24,843 nt of DNA, taken from IMG/VR virus record IMGVR_UViG_3300035182_000641, positions 1 through 24,843 of that record. One strand, written 5' to 3'. Below, piece by piece: positions 1-4,694 of the stretch. Source of the stretch: a virus. A program made the position numbers and the translations under genes. The notes under the pieces were generated by a model. That model worked only from the letters and a program-made list of their open reading frames with translations. It was not told where the DNA came from and did not search any database. Each line of letters opens with the position of its first letter. The first letter of the stretch is position 1.

Positions 1-120
1 CCTTCGGCTCCTTGACCTTCGGCTCCTTGACCTTCGGCTCCTTGACCTTCGGCTCCTTGACCTTCGGCTCCTTGACCTTCGGCTCCTTGACCTTCGGCTC
101 CTTGACCTTCGGCTCCTTGA
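1..120. repeat. 15-bp tandem repeat, 8 exact copies
   Basis: The unit CCTTCGGCTCCTTGA is repeated eight times without a mismatch and continues past the left edge; the next unit (121-135) is already diverged. It codes for the KVKEP repeat of the leftward gene. Perfect DNA identity, not just protein identity, implies recent expansion or ongoing slippage. Confidence 0.95.
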
Positions 121-283
121 CCTTCGGGGCCTGGACCACCTCCAGCTTGCCGAGGGTGAACTTCTGCTTCCCGGACTTGTCAGAAGCGTATTCCCACCGG
201 CCTTCCTTGAAGATGTCGTCCACGACGAAGGTGGTCTCGGTGCCCTTCACACGAACAGTGACGCCGATCTTAATGGTGTTCAT
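1..283 (-). CDS. KVKEP-repeat small protein, 3' end beyond window
   Basis: The leftward reading frame starts at the ATG at 283-281 and is still open at the left edge, giving at least 94 residues. A good ribosome-binding site (AGAGGAGAG) lies just upstream. The first 50 or so residues (MNTIKIGVTVRVKGTETTFV...) look like a small beta-rich domain with alternating hydrophobic positions. From about residue 54 the protein becomes a perfect five-residue repeat, K-V-K-E-P, encoded by eight identical 15-base units at 1-120. The repeat is highly charged and proline-rich, so it should be extended. I do not recognise the family. Repeats of this Lys/Pro/Glu type are seen in nucleic-acid- or cell-wall-associated tails, but no function can be assigned. 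It lies 56 bases downstream of the leftward HNH-like gene and is probably co-transcribed with it. Confidence 0.75.
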   Translation of the reverse strand, partial: MNTIKIGVTVRVKGTETTFVVDDIFKEGRWEYASDKSGKQKFTLGKLEVVQAPKVKEPKVKEPKVKEPKVKEPKVKEPKVKEPKVKEPKVKEPK

Positions 284-339
284 GGTGCTCTCCTCTCTGG
301 ATGGGGGGCCACGGGCCCTGAGCACACCCATTCTACTGC

Positions 340-798
340 CTAGGAAGGCCCCGTGCAAGGGTCGCTGTCAGAACGCTGTGTGGAACACTTCCGGCAGAAC
401 AAGGCATGGGTGGGTGGGTAGCCAGCCGCCCGGAGGGCTGTCCACAGGGCCGTGGTGCCACCCCGGAGCCGCTGGGAGGTGGCGGAGGTGGCGGAGGTGG
501 GGCGGAGCAGCAGGACCACGCCGGAGGCCCCACAGGAGCTACACCGGCCACCGTAAGCAGCCAGGAGATCCTGGCGGAGGGCCCTCCTCGCGTCCCTGGA
601 GGAGTGTGGGTTATGCCGGGGGCGGGGGTGGGACCTGGCAGGAGAGGATCCGCACCAGACACAATGACGGTCCTTGACCCACCTTTCAACATTGCCGTGG
701 GTAGGGCATGGGACCGCCGAGAGGTATACCTTGGAACCATCCTCGCGGGCGGAGGACCGGCGTTGTAGATCCTGTTCGTTGAGACTGGGTAGTGGCAT
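340..798 (-). CDS. Zinc-ribbon / HNH-like protein with lost HNH signature
   Basis: A 152-residue leftward protein. Four Cys pairs or Cys/His sites are visible: C31-P-T-H34, C46-V-W-C49, C86-S-S-C89 and C135-R-K-C138. The frame around GGRCSSCG (84-90) and LWTALRAAGYPPTHALFC (118-135) matches small phage HNH endonucleases, in which the second zinc pair sits in 'LLC.NC' and the catalytic Asp-His follows the first pair by about ten residues. Here that position reads LLLRPTSATSATS: no Asp-His is present, and the DNA below it is a 9-base microrepeat. The protein therefore keeps the zinc scaffold but probably lacks nuclease activity, or the signature was destroyed by repeat expansion. The start at 798 has only a weak G-rich ribosome-binding site (GGGG, eight bases upstream). 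A promoter lies immediately upstream. Confidence 0.65.
   Translation of the reverse strand: MPLPSLNEQDLQRRSSAREDGSKVYLSAVPCPTHGNVERWVKDRHCVWCGSSPARSHPRPRHNPHSSRDARRALRQDLLAAYGGRCSSCGASGVVLLLRPTSATSATSQRLRGGTTALWTALRAAGYPPTHALFCRKCSTQRSDSDPCTGPS
475..500. repeat. 9-bp microrepeat inside the HNH-like gene
   Basis: GGAGGTGGC is repeated almost three times (475-483, 484-492, 493-500). On the coding strand it encodes the Ser-Ala-Thr repeat at the place where HNH proteins carry their catalytic His. Confidence 0.8.
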
Positions 799-815
799 AG
801 AGAGGACCCCCAGCC

Positions 816-844
816 AGTATAGCGGAGGGCGGAGGGCGTAGCAA
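816..844 (-). promoter_or_regulatory. Putative leftward sigma70 promoter for the HNH-like gene
   Basis: On the minus strand TTGCTA (844-839) is separated by exactly 17 bases from TATACT (821-816). Transcription would begin about 10-15 bases before the ATG at 798. A second perfect TATAAT (856-851, minus strand) lies further upstream without a convincing -35 box. Confidence 0.5.
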
Positions 845-915
845 TGGGTGATTATACATAGCCAATGTGGCGGCGAGATGTCACACCCAATGTCACAACG
901 CCACAGAGGACAGAG

Positions 916-938
916 GCCGCGTCGTCATTGAGCCTTGG
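916..938 (+). repeat. 23-bp direct repeat, copy 1
   Basis: This 23-base word (starting GCCGCGTCGTCATTGAGCC and ending CTTGG) is identical to 1008-1030. In both copies a TGTCACA lies 9-25 bases upstream and ACACAGGT lies downstream. Confidence 0.85.
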
Positions 939-1007
939 CCCGCTAACACACAGGTATCGCTGCCCGATTTTAGTCCGGTGTTATCAAGTTGGTGTCACAC
1001 TCGGAGA

Positions 1008-1030
1008 GCCGCGTCGTCATTGAGCCTTGG
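1008..1030 (+). repeat. 23-bp direct repeat, copy 2
   Basis: Identical to 916-938, offset 92 bases. A diverged inverted relative is present at about 1233-1266: CTGTCACAGA, then GCCCGAGGCTCAA, matching the reverse complement of copy 2 with its neighbouring TGTGACA. Confidence 0.85.
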
Positions 1031-1142
1031 GCACTCTGTGACAGCAGCGTCCTTGTATGATGCCACACAGGTCTGACAACTACACGAGGATCGCGGACCG
1101 ACGAGAGCTCAAGAAGGACGGGCACTGGCATGACTCTTGCGA

Positions 1143-1158
1143 CGCGCGTATACGCGCG
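1143..1158. repeat. 16-bp perfect palindrome CGCGCGTATACGCGCG
   Basis: Every base is matched around the centre at 1150/1151. The core GTATACGC is the same word that is repeated in the 10-base array at 1607-1636, suggesting the same protein may bind both. Confidence 0.8.
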
Positions 1159-1363
1159 CGCCCACACTGACGTGCGCACGAGATATATGCCCATATCAAT
1201 GTCCAGAGAGGATCAAAACAAGCCCCACCAACTGTCACAGATGGCCCGAGGCTCAACAAGGACGGATACAGCGACGGTCTTGGGTGGTGCTGTCACAGAG
1301 AGGAGATCGGGGGTGGTCCAGGTGAAACGAGGACGCGGGCTTGTGTGGGTGTGACACTGGCGT

Positions 1364-1381
1364 GGCACCAAATGCCACGCG
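1364..1381. repeat. Inverted repeat GTGGCA-N5-TGCCAC
   Basis: CGTGGCA and TGCCACG are perfect 7-base arms around CCAAA. The element lies directly after the last TGTGACA and has no T-run, so an operator or origin stem is more likely than a terminator. Confidence 0.5.
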
Positions 1382-1546
1382 AGATTGAGTCTCAGCGGGG
1401 GTGATCTGGAGGATGGGTGGGTCCCGCTGTTGTGCATTAGGGTGCGTTGGCACGAGACCCCCCTACCCCCGACGTTGCTGTAGTGATTCGTGGTGTGAAT
1501 CCTGATGCCGGGGATGGCAGGCTTTGGGTTCCTACAGTTCCCACTA

Positions 1547-1646
1547 ATCTGTGCCGGTATGCACCGATCTGTGCCGGTATGCACCGATCTGTGCCGGTAT
1601 GCACCAGTATACGCCAGTATACGCCAGTATACGCCGGTATGTGTTG
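1547..1646 (+). repeat. Ten tandem 10-bp units, helix-phased
   Basis: Units in order: ATCTGTGCCG and GTATGCACCG alternate (1547-1596), then GTATGCACCA, GTATACGCCA, GTATACGCCA, GTATACGCCG and GTATGTGTTG. The first six form three exact or near-exact 20-base dimers. A period of one helical turn puts every unit on the same DNA face. The region has no spacer structure, so it is not a CRISPR array. An iteron or repressor-binding array is the simplest reading. Confidence 0.85.
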
Positions 1647-1682
1647 CAGAGGGCGGCTCTGCGCGTTCTGAACCGTTGTAAT

Positions 1683-1833
1683 GCCGTCTTTATCAGAAAA
1701 TTACACATTCCACGGGCCCCGTTACAACGCCCTTTCGGTATATGTTCTAATGCCCTTTGGTATATATCTTAACGCCCTTTCGGTATGTGTTATAATGGTC
1801 CTCGGGCCCCGTTGCAATGCCCTTGAATCATGG
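1683..1833 (+). promoter_or_regulatory. Array of seven 22-23-bp promoter-like units
   Basis: Unit starts are at 1683, 1706, 1729, 1752, 1774, 1797 and 1819, spaced 22-23 bases. Most begin GCCCTT and end in a -10-like tail: TACAAC, TCTAAT, CTTAAC, TATAAT, TGCAAT; the sequence just before the first is TGTAAT. The middle of the units is CGGTATATGTT or CGGTATGTGTT, the same word that ends the 10-base array. Two units instead carry CGGGCCCCGTT. The perfect TATAAT (1791-1796) with TTAACG 16 bases upstream (1769-1774) is the best promoter. The last unit runs into the ribosome-binding site of the nuclease gene. Confidence 0.65.
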
Positions 1834-1842
1834 AGGACCCCC

Positions 1843-2478
1843 GTGGCAGTATGTGATAGTGAATCCGGGGTGCAGTCTGTGATCCTCGAATCCTGGTCCA
1901 GGATTCCCGGCTGCCTGTCCGTGCGCACAGAATCTGACAAGGAGCTCGGTGTCCCTGATATCTCCCTGCGTTGTCCGTGGTTCGAGGTTCCTGTCGAGTT
2001 GAAATTTGATGATCGGGCCATGGCCCGTGATTCCATGACCCTGGCCGTTCCAAATAGGCTCACGGGTCATCAGCGTTCGAAACTCATCCAGCTGTGGGGC
2101 CGCCCGTTTCCTTCCGCAGTTCTGCATTACCATGTTTCGGGCTGGTGGGTCGTGATTCCCGCTCTCCTGATTCCAAACTACCTGGAGGACCCCTGGAGGG
2201 TATTTTCACCGGCCATGAACACAGATCAGGTACGTTTCATGACCCCTTCTCGCCTATTTAGGGCCATGGAACGTACCTGGCGAATATTCCGAGAGGACCC
2301 TCTCCTGGGCCCGGAAAGCCTTTTGCCCATACTCAGGGCTATATCAGTAGCCCCCAGGTGTCCAGAGTGGCTCCGAGATACCTCCGGAGCTCAGGACGAG
2401 GCCATCGGAGGGCCACCCGAGGCCCTCAGTCGGCCCGGAACTCGGTCTGAATCCCGTACTCGACCTCCTCGTGGCTGA
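1843..2478 (+). CDS. PD-(D/E)XK nuclease-like protein (VRR-NUC/HJR-like)
   Basis: A 211-residue protein read from GTG 1843, chosen because GGAGGA (1832-1837) lies five bases upstream; the open frame continues upstream only through the repeat array. Visible motif: G36-V-P-D39, then 12 residues, then E52-L-K54, followed by the helix LTGHQRSKL with Gln77. This G-x-P-D...E-x-K...Q arrangement is that of PD-(D/E)XK nucleases of the VRR-NUC and Holliday-resolvase type, which cut branched or broken DNA in phage replication or recombination. The rest of the protein (WWVVIPALLIPNYLEDPW and beyond) is not recognised. The last 53 bases overlap the 3' end of the convergent leftward gene. It is the only rightward gene directly downstream of the repeat arrays, so it is probably an early gene controlled by them. 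Assigned from the motif pattern only. Confidence 0.6.
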   Translation: MAVCDSESGVQSVILESWSRIPGCLSVRTESDKELGVPDISLRCPWFEVPVELKFDDRAMARDSMTLAVPNRLTGHQRSKLIQLWGRPFPSAVLHYHVSGWWVVIPALLIPNYLEDPWRVFSPAMNTDQVRFMTPSRLFRAMERTWRIFREDPLLGPESLLPILRAISVAPRCPEWLRDTSGAQDEAIGGPPEALSRPGTRSESRTRPPRG

Positions 2479-2716
2479 TGATCGAGGTCTTGTTGCAGGT
2501 CCAGAGACATGCGTTGGGGTCTTCCGGGTCAATGTCGCCGGATTCCGCAAGCCTGTCGAGGGCGTCCAGCACATAGTCGTAGTTCAGGATTTCCCGGGCC
2601 GCGTCCATGGTGGCGAGGTGAACCATCAACTCCTCCACCTTCTCGGGAGGGGCGTAGTTGATGATGAGGTGGGCGATTTCGGCGCTGGGCCCGATGAGGT
2701 TCTTGGTGAATTGCAT
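2426..2716 (-). CDS. Hypothetical protein, 96 aa
   Basis: Not recognised. The start at ATG 2716 is favoured over the GTG three bases upstream because AAGGAG sits five bases before the ATG, and because the ATG shares its A with the TGA of the upstream gene (TGATG). The protein is acidic and mostly helical (for example PPEKVEELMVHLATMDAAR and DYVLDALDRLAES), without signal peptide or membrane segment. Its last 53 bases are antisense to the end of the nuclease-like gene. It is the final gene of the leftward cluster of small early proteins. Confidence 0.7.
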   Translation of the reverse strand: MQFTKNLIGPSAEIAHLIINYAPPEKVEELMVHLATMDAAREILNYDYVLDALDRLAESGDIDPEDPNACLWTCNKTSIISHEEVEYGIQTEFRAD

Positions 2717-2922
2717 CACTTCTCCTTGTCGTGGAAGATTATTGCGTTGGGGTTGTGTTTCTCGATCTCTGGTTCGCGGGCCCAGTATCTCGCCTCAGGA
2801 TTCCATTCGCGGAGCCCGTTGGTCTCTTGGATGAAGGTATAGGCTTCGTTGTGGTCCCGGAATGCGTGGAGGACCCTGTCGGAGGACCCCTCCAGACCGT
2901 TCTCGAACACCCAGTAGATCAC
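2716..2922 (-). CDS. Hypothetical protein, 68 aa
   Basis: Not recognised. It begins with GTG at 2922, which overlaps the TGA of the preceding 27-residue gene as GTGA, and it ends in TGATG with the next gene, so its translation is probably coupled on both sides. The protein is polar, with aromatic and acidic residues spread throughout (MIYWVFENG, REWNPEARYWAREPEIEK). GAGGG about eight bases before the start is a modest ribosome-binding site. Confidence 0.65.
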   Translation of the reverse strand: MIYWVFENGLEGSSDRVLHAFRDHNEAYTFIQETNGLREWNPEARYWAREPEIEKHNPNAIIFHDKEK

Positions 2923-3002
2923 AGGAGGACCCTCGCCAGGATTGCGGTGATTGAGATGGCCAGGAGAACCCGTCTGACTCTGCGTTCACGAATTCTGGTC
3001 AT
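2919..3002 (-). CDS. 27-aa basic-hydrophobic peptide
   Basis: A very short gene: ATG 3002 to TGA 2921-2919. The product starts MTRIRERRVRR and continues VLLAISITAILARVLL, a cluster of positive charges followed by one hydrophobic stretch long enough for a membrane helix. GGGAGG five bases upstream is one of the better ribosome-binding sites in this cluster. The gene overlaps the end of the upstream gene by 17 bases and the GTG of the downstream gene by four. It could be a membrane peptide, such as a small toxin, inhibitor or lysis-related protein, or a leader peptide whose main role is translational coupling. No function is claimed. Confidence 0.55.
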   Translation of the reverse strand: MTRIRERRVRRVLLAISITAILARVLL

Positions 3003-3204
3003 CGGAACCTCCCAGGAGGGCCTGGGTCCGTGTGTTGAGGATGTCGTTCAGCTGGCGGGCCTTGCGGGCATCGTCGGCCAAGACCCGTTCGAGGATTTCA
3101 CGGGTCTCGGGCTGGAGGGTATGATACCTCAGGATGGTCTCGACCGTTCCCTGGAGGACCCCCAGGCGGTGTGGATAGTTGAGTTCCATCGGGATGTTGT
3201 GCAT
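2986..3204 (-). CDS. Hypothetical protein, 72 aa
   Basis: Not recognised. It starts at ATG 3204 behind a purine-rich ribosome-binding site (GAGGAGAGAGAGAG). The protein is predicted to be almost entirely helical (YPHRLGVLQGTVETILRY, PETREILERVLADDARKAR), with a short polar C-terminus. Its TGA lies inside the following 27-residue gene, a 17-base overlap. It heads the four-gene coupled group. Confidence 0.7.
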   Translation of the reverse strand: MHNIPMELNYPHRLGVLQGTVETILRYHTLQPETREILERVLADDARKARQLNDILNTRTQALLGGSDDQNS

Positions 3205-3331
3205 GTTCTCTCTCTCTCCTCTCTCGTGGCGCTAGGCCACTCCCAGTGTAGTGCCAGGAGGGCCCCCGCGCTAGGGTGGTGTGGTGAACGTAGGAAGTTC
3301 TGGTTCCCTTGTGGAGAACCCGGGCTGGTGT

Positions 3332-3562
3332 TCAGTCAAATTCCCCGGTTCCCTGCAGGAACCACGCGGCAGAGTAGGCAGCGAAGCAGGACCCTTGGCC
3401 CATCTCGGCGATTCCCTCGCGGATTTCGTAGGAGAACCCGTTCCCGTGGATTCGGTCCACCCAGCCCATTTCGGCAGAGCCACGGGCCCCGGATTGCTGG
3501 TCCTCGCGCCCTGCCTTGATCAGGGTAGCCATAAGTTCGGTGATTTCGGATTGCGTGAGCAT
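3332..3562 (-). CDS. Hypothetical protein, 76 aa
   Basis: Not recognised. ATG 3562 is preceded by GAGGAA at a good distance. The first 20 residues (MLTQSEITELMATLIKAGRE) form a clear amphipathic helix; the remainder is Gly-rich with a YEIREGIAEMGQG segment. It lies 28 bases downstream of the 32-residue gene in the same direction. The 127 bases between this gene and the next (3205-3331) hold no gene; a short inverted repeat GTGGC-N5-GCCAC is at 3226-3240. Confidence 0.65.
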   Translation of the reverse strand: MLTQSEITELMATLIKAGREDQQSGARGSAEMGWVDRIHGNGFSYEIREGIAEMGQGSCFAAYSAAWFLQGTGEFD

Positions 3563-3591
3563 TGGTGTTCCTCGTGGAGTGGGTGGTTGTC

Positions 3592-3690
3592 CTAGAGCAG
3601 TTCGGCCAGGATGGTGAGGTTGTTCCCGTCGTCGTATACCAGCAGCAGCGGGCCTGTGGGATTTGCGGGATTCAGCATTGCTCGGAGCAT
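3592..3690 (-). CDS. Hypothetical small protein, 32 aa
   Basis: ATG 3690 is preceded by AGAGG with a five-base spacer, whereas in-frame starts further upstream (for example 3732) have no ribosome-binding site. The product (MLRAMLNPANPTGPLLLVYD, then DGNNLTILAELL) is short, neutral and hydrophobic. It fits in the spacing and direction of the leftward cluster, 28 bases before the 76-residue gene. The longer frame extending to 4017 overlaps the 134-residue gene in another frame and is rejected as a start. Confidence 0.5.
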   Translation of the reverse strand: MLRAMLNPANPTGPLLLVYDDGNNLTILAELL

Positions 3691-3738
3691 GATTGCCTCT
3701 GTTCTCTCTGTGGTGGTTTCGGATTTCCTCATGGTAGT

Positions 3739-3760
3739 GGGCCCGGATTTCTCCGGGCCC
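3739..3760 (-). terminator. 9-bp perfect hairpin after the 134-aa gene
   Basis: GGGCCCGGA (3739-3747) and TCCGGGCCC (3752-3760) pair perfectly around TTTC (GAAA in the leftward transcript, a stable tetraloop type). No U-run follows, so it may be a processing or stabilising stem, or a Rho-assisted stop, and not an intrinsic terminator. Confidence 0.5.
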
Positions 3761-3779
3761 GGGTGTGGGTCGTGGTGGA

Positions 3780-4184
3780 TTAGCGGCCAGCCTTGCGGAG
3801 AGCGTTGCGGAGCCGATTGCCGAGGTTCATGCGAACCTGCCCAGGGTTCAGGTCGGCGTAGCGCACCTGCAGTTCGGCCACGGGCAGCAGCTCCCGGATG
3901 GTGGGGCAAGCCCAGATTGATCGCTTGTCCTCGGGCTGGGCGGCCAGCTCGGAAGCGATCAGTTCGGCCACTCGGTCCTCGTTGTCGTGTGTGTGGTGCT
4001 GCAACTTCTCGCGCCACGTGGGTGTGTGCCTGGCACGGAACGCGACGAATCCGGCGCTACGGAACGGGGCGCGGGTCGGCTCGGTGGTGTTGGCGGGTTC
4101 GGCAACCTCAGCGGGTGCAACTTCGGCGGGGGTAGCAATGGCGGCTACCTTGGCGGTCTTGGAGGAGGTGTGCTTGCGGGCCAT
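3780..4184 (-). CDS. Hypothetical protein, 134 aa, Ala/Pro-rich N-terminus
   Basis: The start is ATG 4184, with AGGAG six bases upstream; the frame is open further but without a ribosome-binding site. Residues 1-45 are low-complexity and basic, then rich in Ala, Pro, Glu and Thr (MARKHTSSKTAKVAAIATPA). The C-terminal half (about 60-134) looks folded and helical, with repeated Arg/Leu heptad-like spacing (NLGNRLRNALRKAGR at the end). The basic N-terminal tail and basic end would fit nucleic-acid binding, but no family is recognised. It is the first gene of the leftward cluster, about 70 bases downstream of a promoter-like sequence, so it is probably the first early protein made. Confidence 0.65.
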   Translation of the reverse strand: MARKHTSSKTAKVAAIATPAEVAPAEVAEPANTTEPTRAPFRSAGFVAFRARHTPTWREKLQHHTHDNEDRVAELIASELAAQPEDKRSIWACPTIRELLPVAELQVRYADLNPGQVRMNLGNRLRNALRKAGR

Positions 4185-4250
4185 TGTTGGCTCCTGTAGT
4201 GGCCCTGGGGGGTGCCAGGGAGGCGGGAGGTTAGCGGCCCGCCATACCCA

Positions 4251-4279
4251 AGTGTAAGGTATCGGCGGCACTCGCGCAA
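4251..4279 (-). promoter_or_regulatory. Putative leftward sigma70 promoter of the small-gene cluster
   Basis: Minus strand: TTGCGC (4279-4274), 17-base spacer, TACACT (4256-4251). Four of six bases match consensus in each box and the spacing is ideal. It lies about 67 bases before the ATG of the 134-residue gene. Confidence 0.45.
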
Positions 4280-4299
4280 GTATCGCTCGATAAACTGTG

Positions 4300-4325
4300 A
4301 CGACGATCACACACCATATCGTCGT
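4300..4325. promoter_or_regulatory. Inverted repeat ACGACGAT-N10-ATCGTCGT, operator candidate
   Basis: Two perfect 8-base arms around CACACACCAT. It sits about 21 bases upstream of the -35 box of the leftward promoter candidate, a usual position for an activator or repressor dimer site. Confidence 0.4.
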
Positions 4326-4585
4326 GGGGCAGGACAGGCCACAGGAGACACACGGACCTCGGGCCGCTATCCTAGGGCGGCTCAGGACGCGACGCGCGCA
4401 CGAGGGGCCACGGACGGCCAGGACGGGGCCACGAGCGGGGGGCCCGGGAGCAGGTACCGAGCAGCGGAATCCTCCTTCCACAGAACGCGACCCGGGGCAG
4501 GGGATCCTTTTGACCTTGGGCCGCTTCCCAAGGTTGTAAACCCCCTTTTCAACGCCCCCGGGCCACCATTATATCGCCATTGCCG

Positions 4586-4635
4586 TATATTCTAGAGTAT
4601 ATTTGCAACGGTCCTCGGGCCCCCGTTAATATAAT
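4586..4635 (+). promoter_or_regulatory. Control element before terminase: palindrome, GGTCCTC dyad, TATAAT
   Basis: Contains TATATTCTAGAGTATA (4586-4601, one mismatch from a perfect palindrome), then AACGG-N11-CCGTT (4607-4627) and TATAAT (4630-4635). The 14 bases GGTCCTCGGGCCCC (4610-4623) are identical to 1797-1810 in the early array. There is no good -35 at the standard distance from TATAAT, so activation by a phage factor is possible. The block lies 60-110 bases before the small terminase start. Confidence 0.5.
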
Positions 4636-4694
4636 CCGGTTATATCTTCCGTGTGCTTGGTCATTTGTGCTTTGATGGTCCATCCGGAGGTGTT

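Larger units (their letters stand above)
879..1356. repeat. Cluster of seven TGTCACA words (iteron-like)
   Basis: TGTCACA occurs at 879, 891, 993, 1233 and 1291, and as TGTGACA at 1037 and 1350. By chance about 0.06 copies would be expected in 480 bases. Near-matches such as TGCCACA (about 1061) add to the cluster. The sites are part of larger composite repeats. Confidence 0.75.
799..1842. promoter_or_regulatory. 1-kb divergent non-coding control region, repeat-rich
   Basis: No credible gene on either strand: the open frames here lack ribosome-binding sites and have compositions unlike proteins. The region separates leftward genes (from 798) and the rightward nuclease (from 1843). From left to right it contains a leftward promoter, a TGTCACA cluster (879-1356), a duplicated 23-base word, a 16-base palindrome (1143-1158), a hairpin (1364-1376), a 10-base-period array (1547-1646) and a 22-23-base-period array (1683-1833). 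Such density of iterated sites between divergent transcripts is typical of a replication origin or an immunity/control region. Which of the two it is cannot be decided from sequence alone. Confidence 0.7.
4185..4694. promoter_or_regulatory. Non-coding divergent region between early cluster and terminase
   Basis: 510 bases with no credible gene. It holds a leftward promoter candidate (4251-4279), an 8-base inverted repeat (4300-4325), and an AT-richer block at 4533-4650 with a near palindrome and a copy of the control element seen at 1797. I see nothing recognisable in 4326-4532, which is very GC-rich. Being directly upstream of the small terminase gene, this is also where a packaging (cos or pac) site could lie, but no cos-like signature can be named. 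Confidence 0.6.

Noticed and set aside
12-677. Rightward open frame with a repeated LTFGS motif at its start
   Set aside because: It is the antisense shadow of the KVKEP repeat and HNH-like genes; it has no ribosome-binding site and shows no protein-like pattern after the repeat.
1213-1584. Leftward open frame of 123 codons in the control region
   Set aside because: No ribosome-binding site, composition is not protein-like, and it runs through the tandem 10-base array.
1547-1833. Possible CRISPR array
   Set aside because: Units are contiguous at 10 and 22-23 bases with no unique spacers, and no cas genes are present.
1681-1842. Upstream extension of the nuclease gene to ATG 1681
   Set aside because: This stretch is the repeat array itself; a strong ribosome-binding site precedes GTG 1843 instead.
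2795-2989. Leftward 64-codon frame
   Set aside because: It overlaps the 68-residue and 27-residue genes in a different frame; their overlapping starts and stops and the ribosome-binding site of the 27-residue gene favour the latter.
3592-4017. 141-codon leftward frame
   Set aside because: Most of it overlaps the 134-residue gene out of frame; only the last 32 codons have their own ribosome-binding site.
4297-4539. 80-codon rightward frame before the terminase
   Set aside because: No ribosome-binding site and an Arg/Gly/Pro-rich composition typical of chance frames in GC-rich DNA.
4185-4694. cos site before the small terminase
   Set aside because: No recognisable cos signature or overhang can be identified from sequence alone; position is the only argument.
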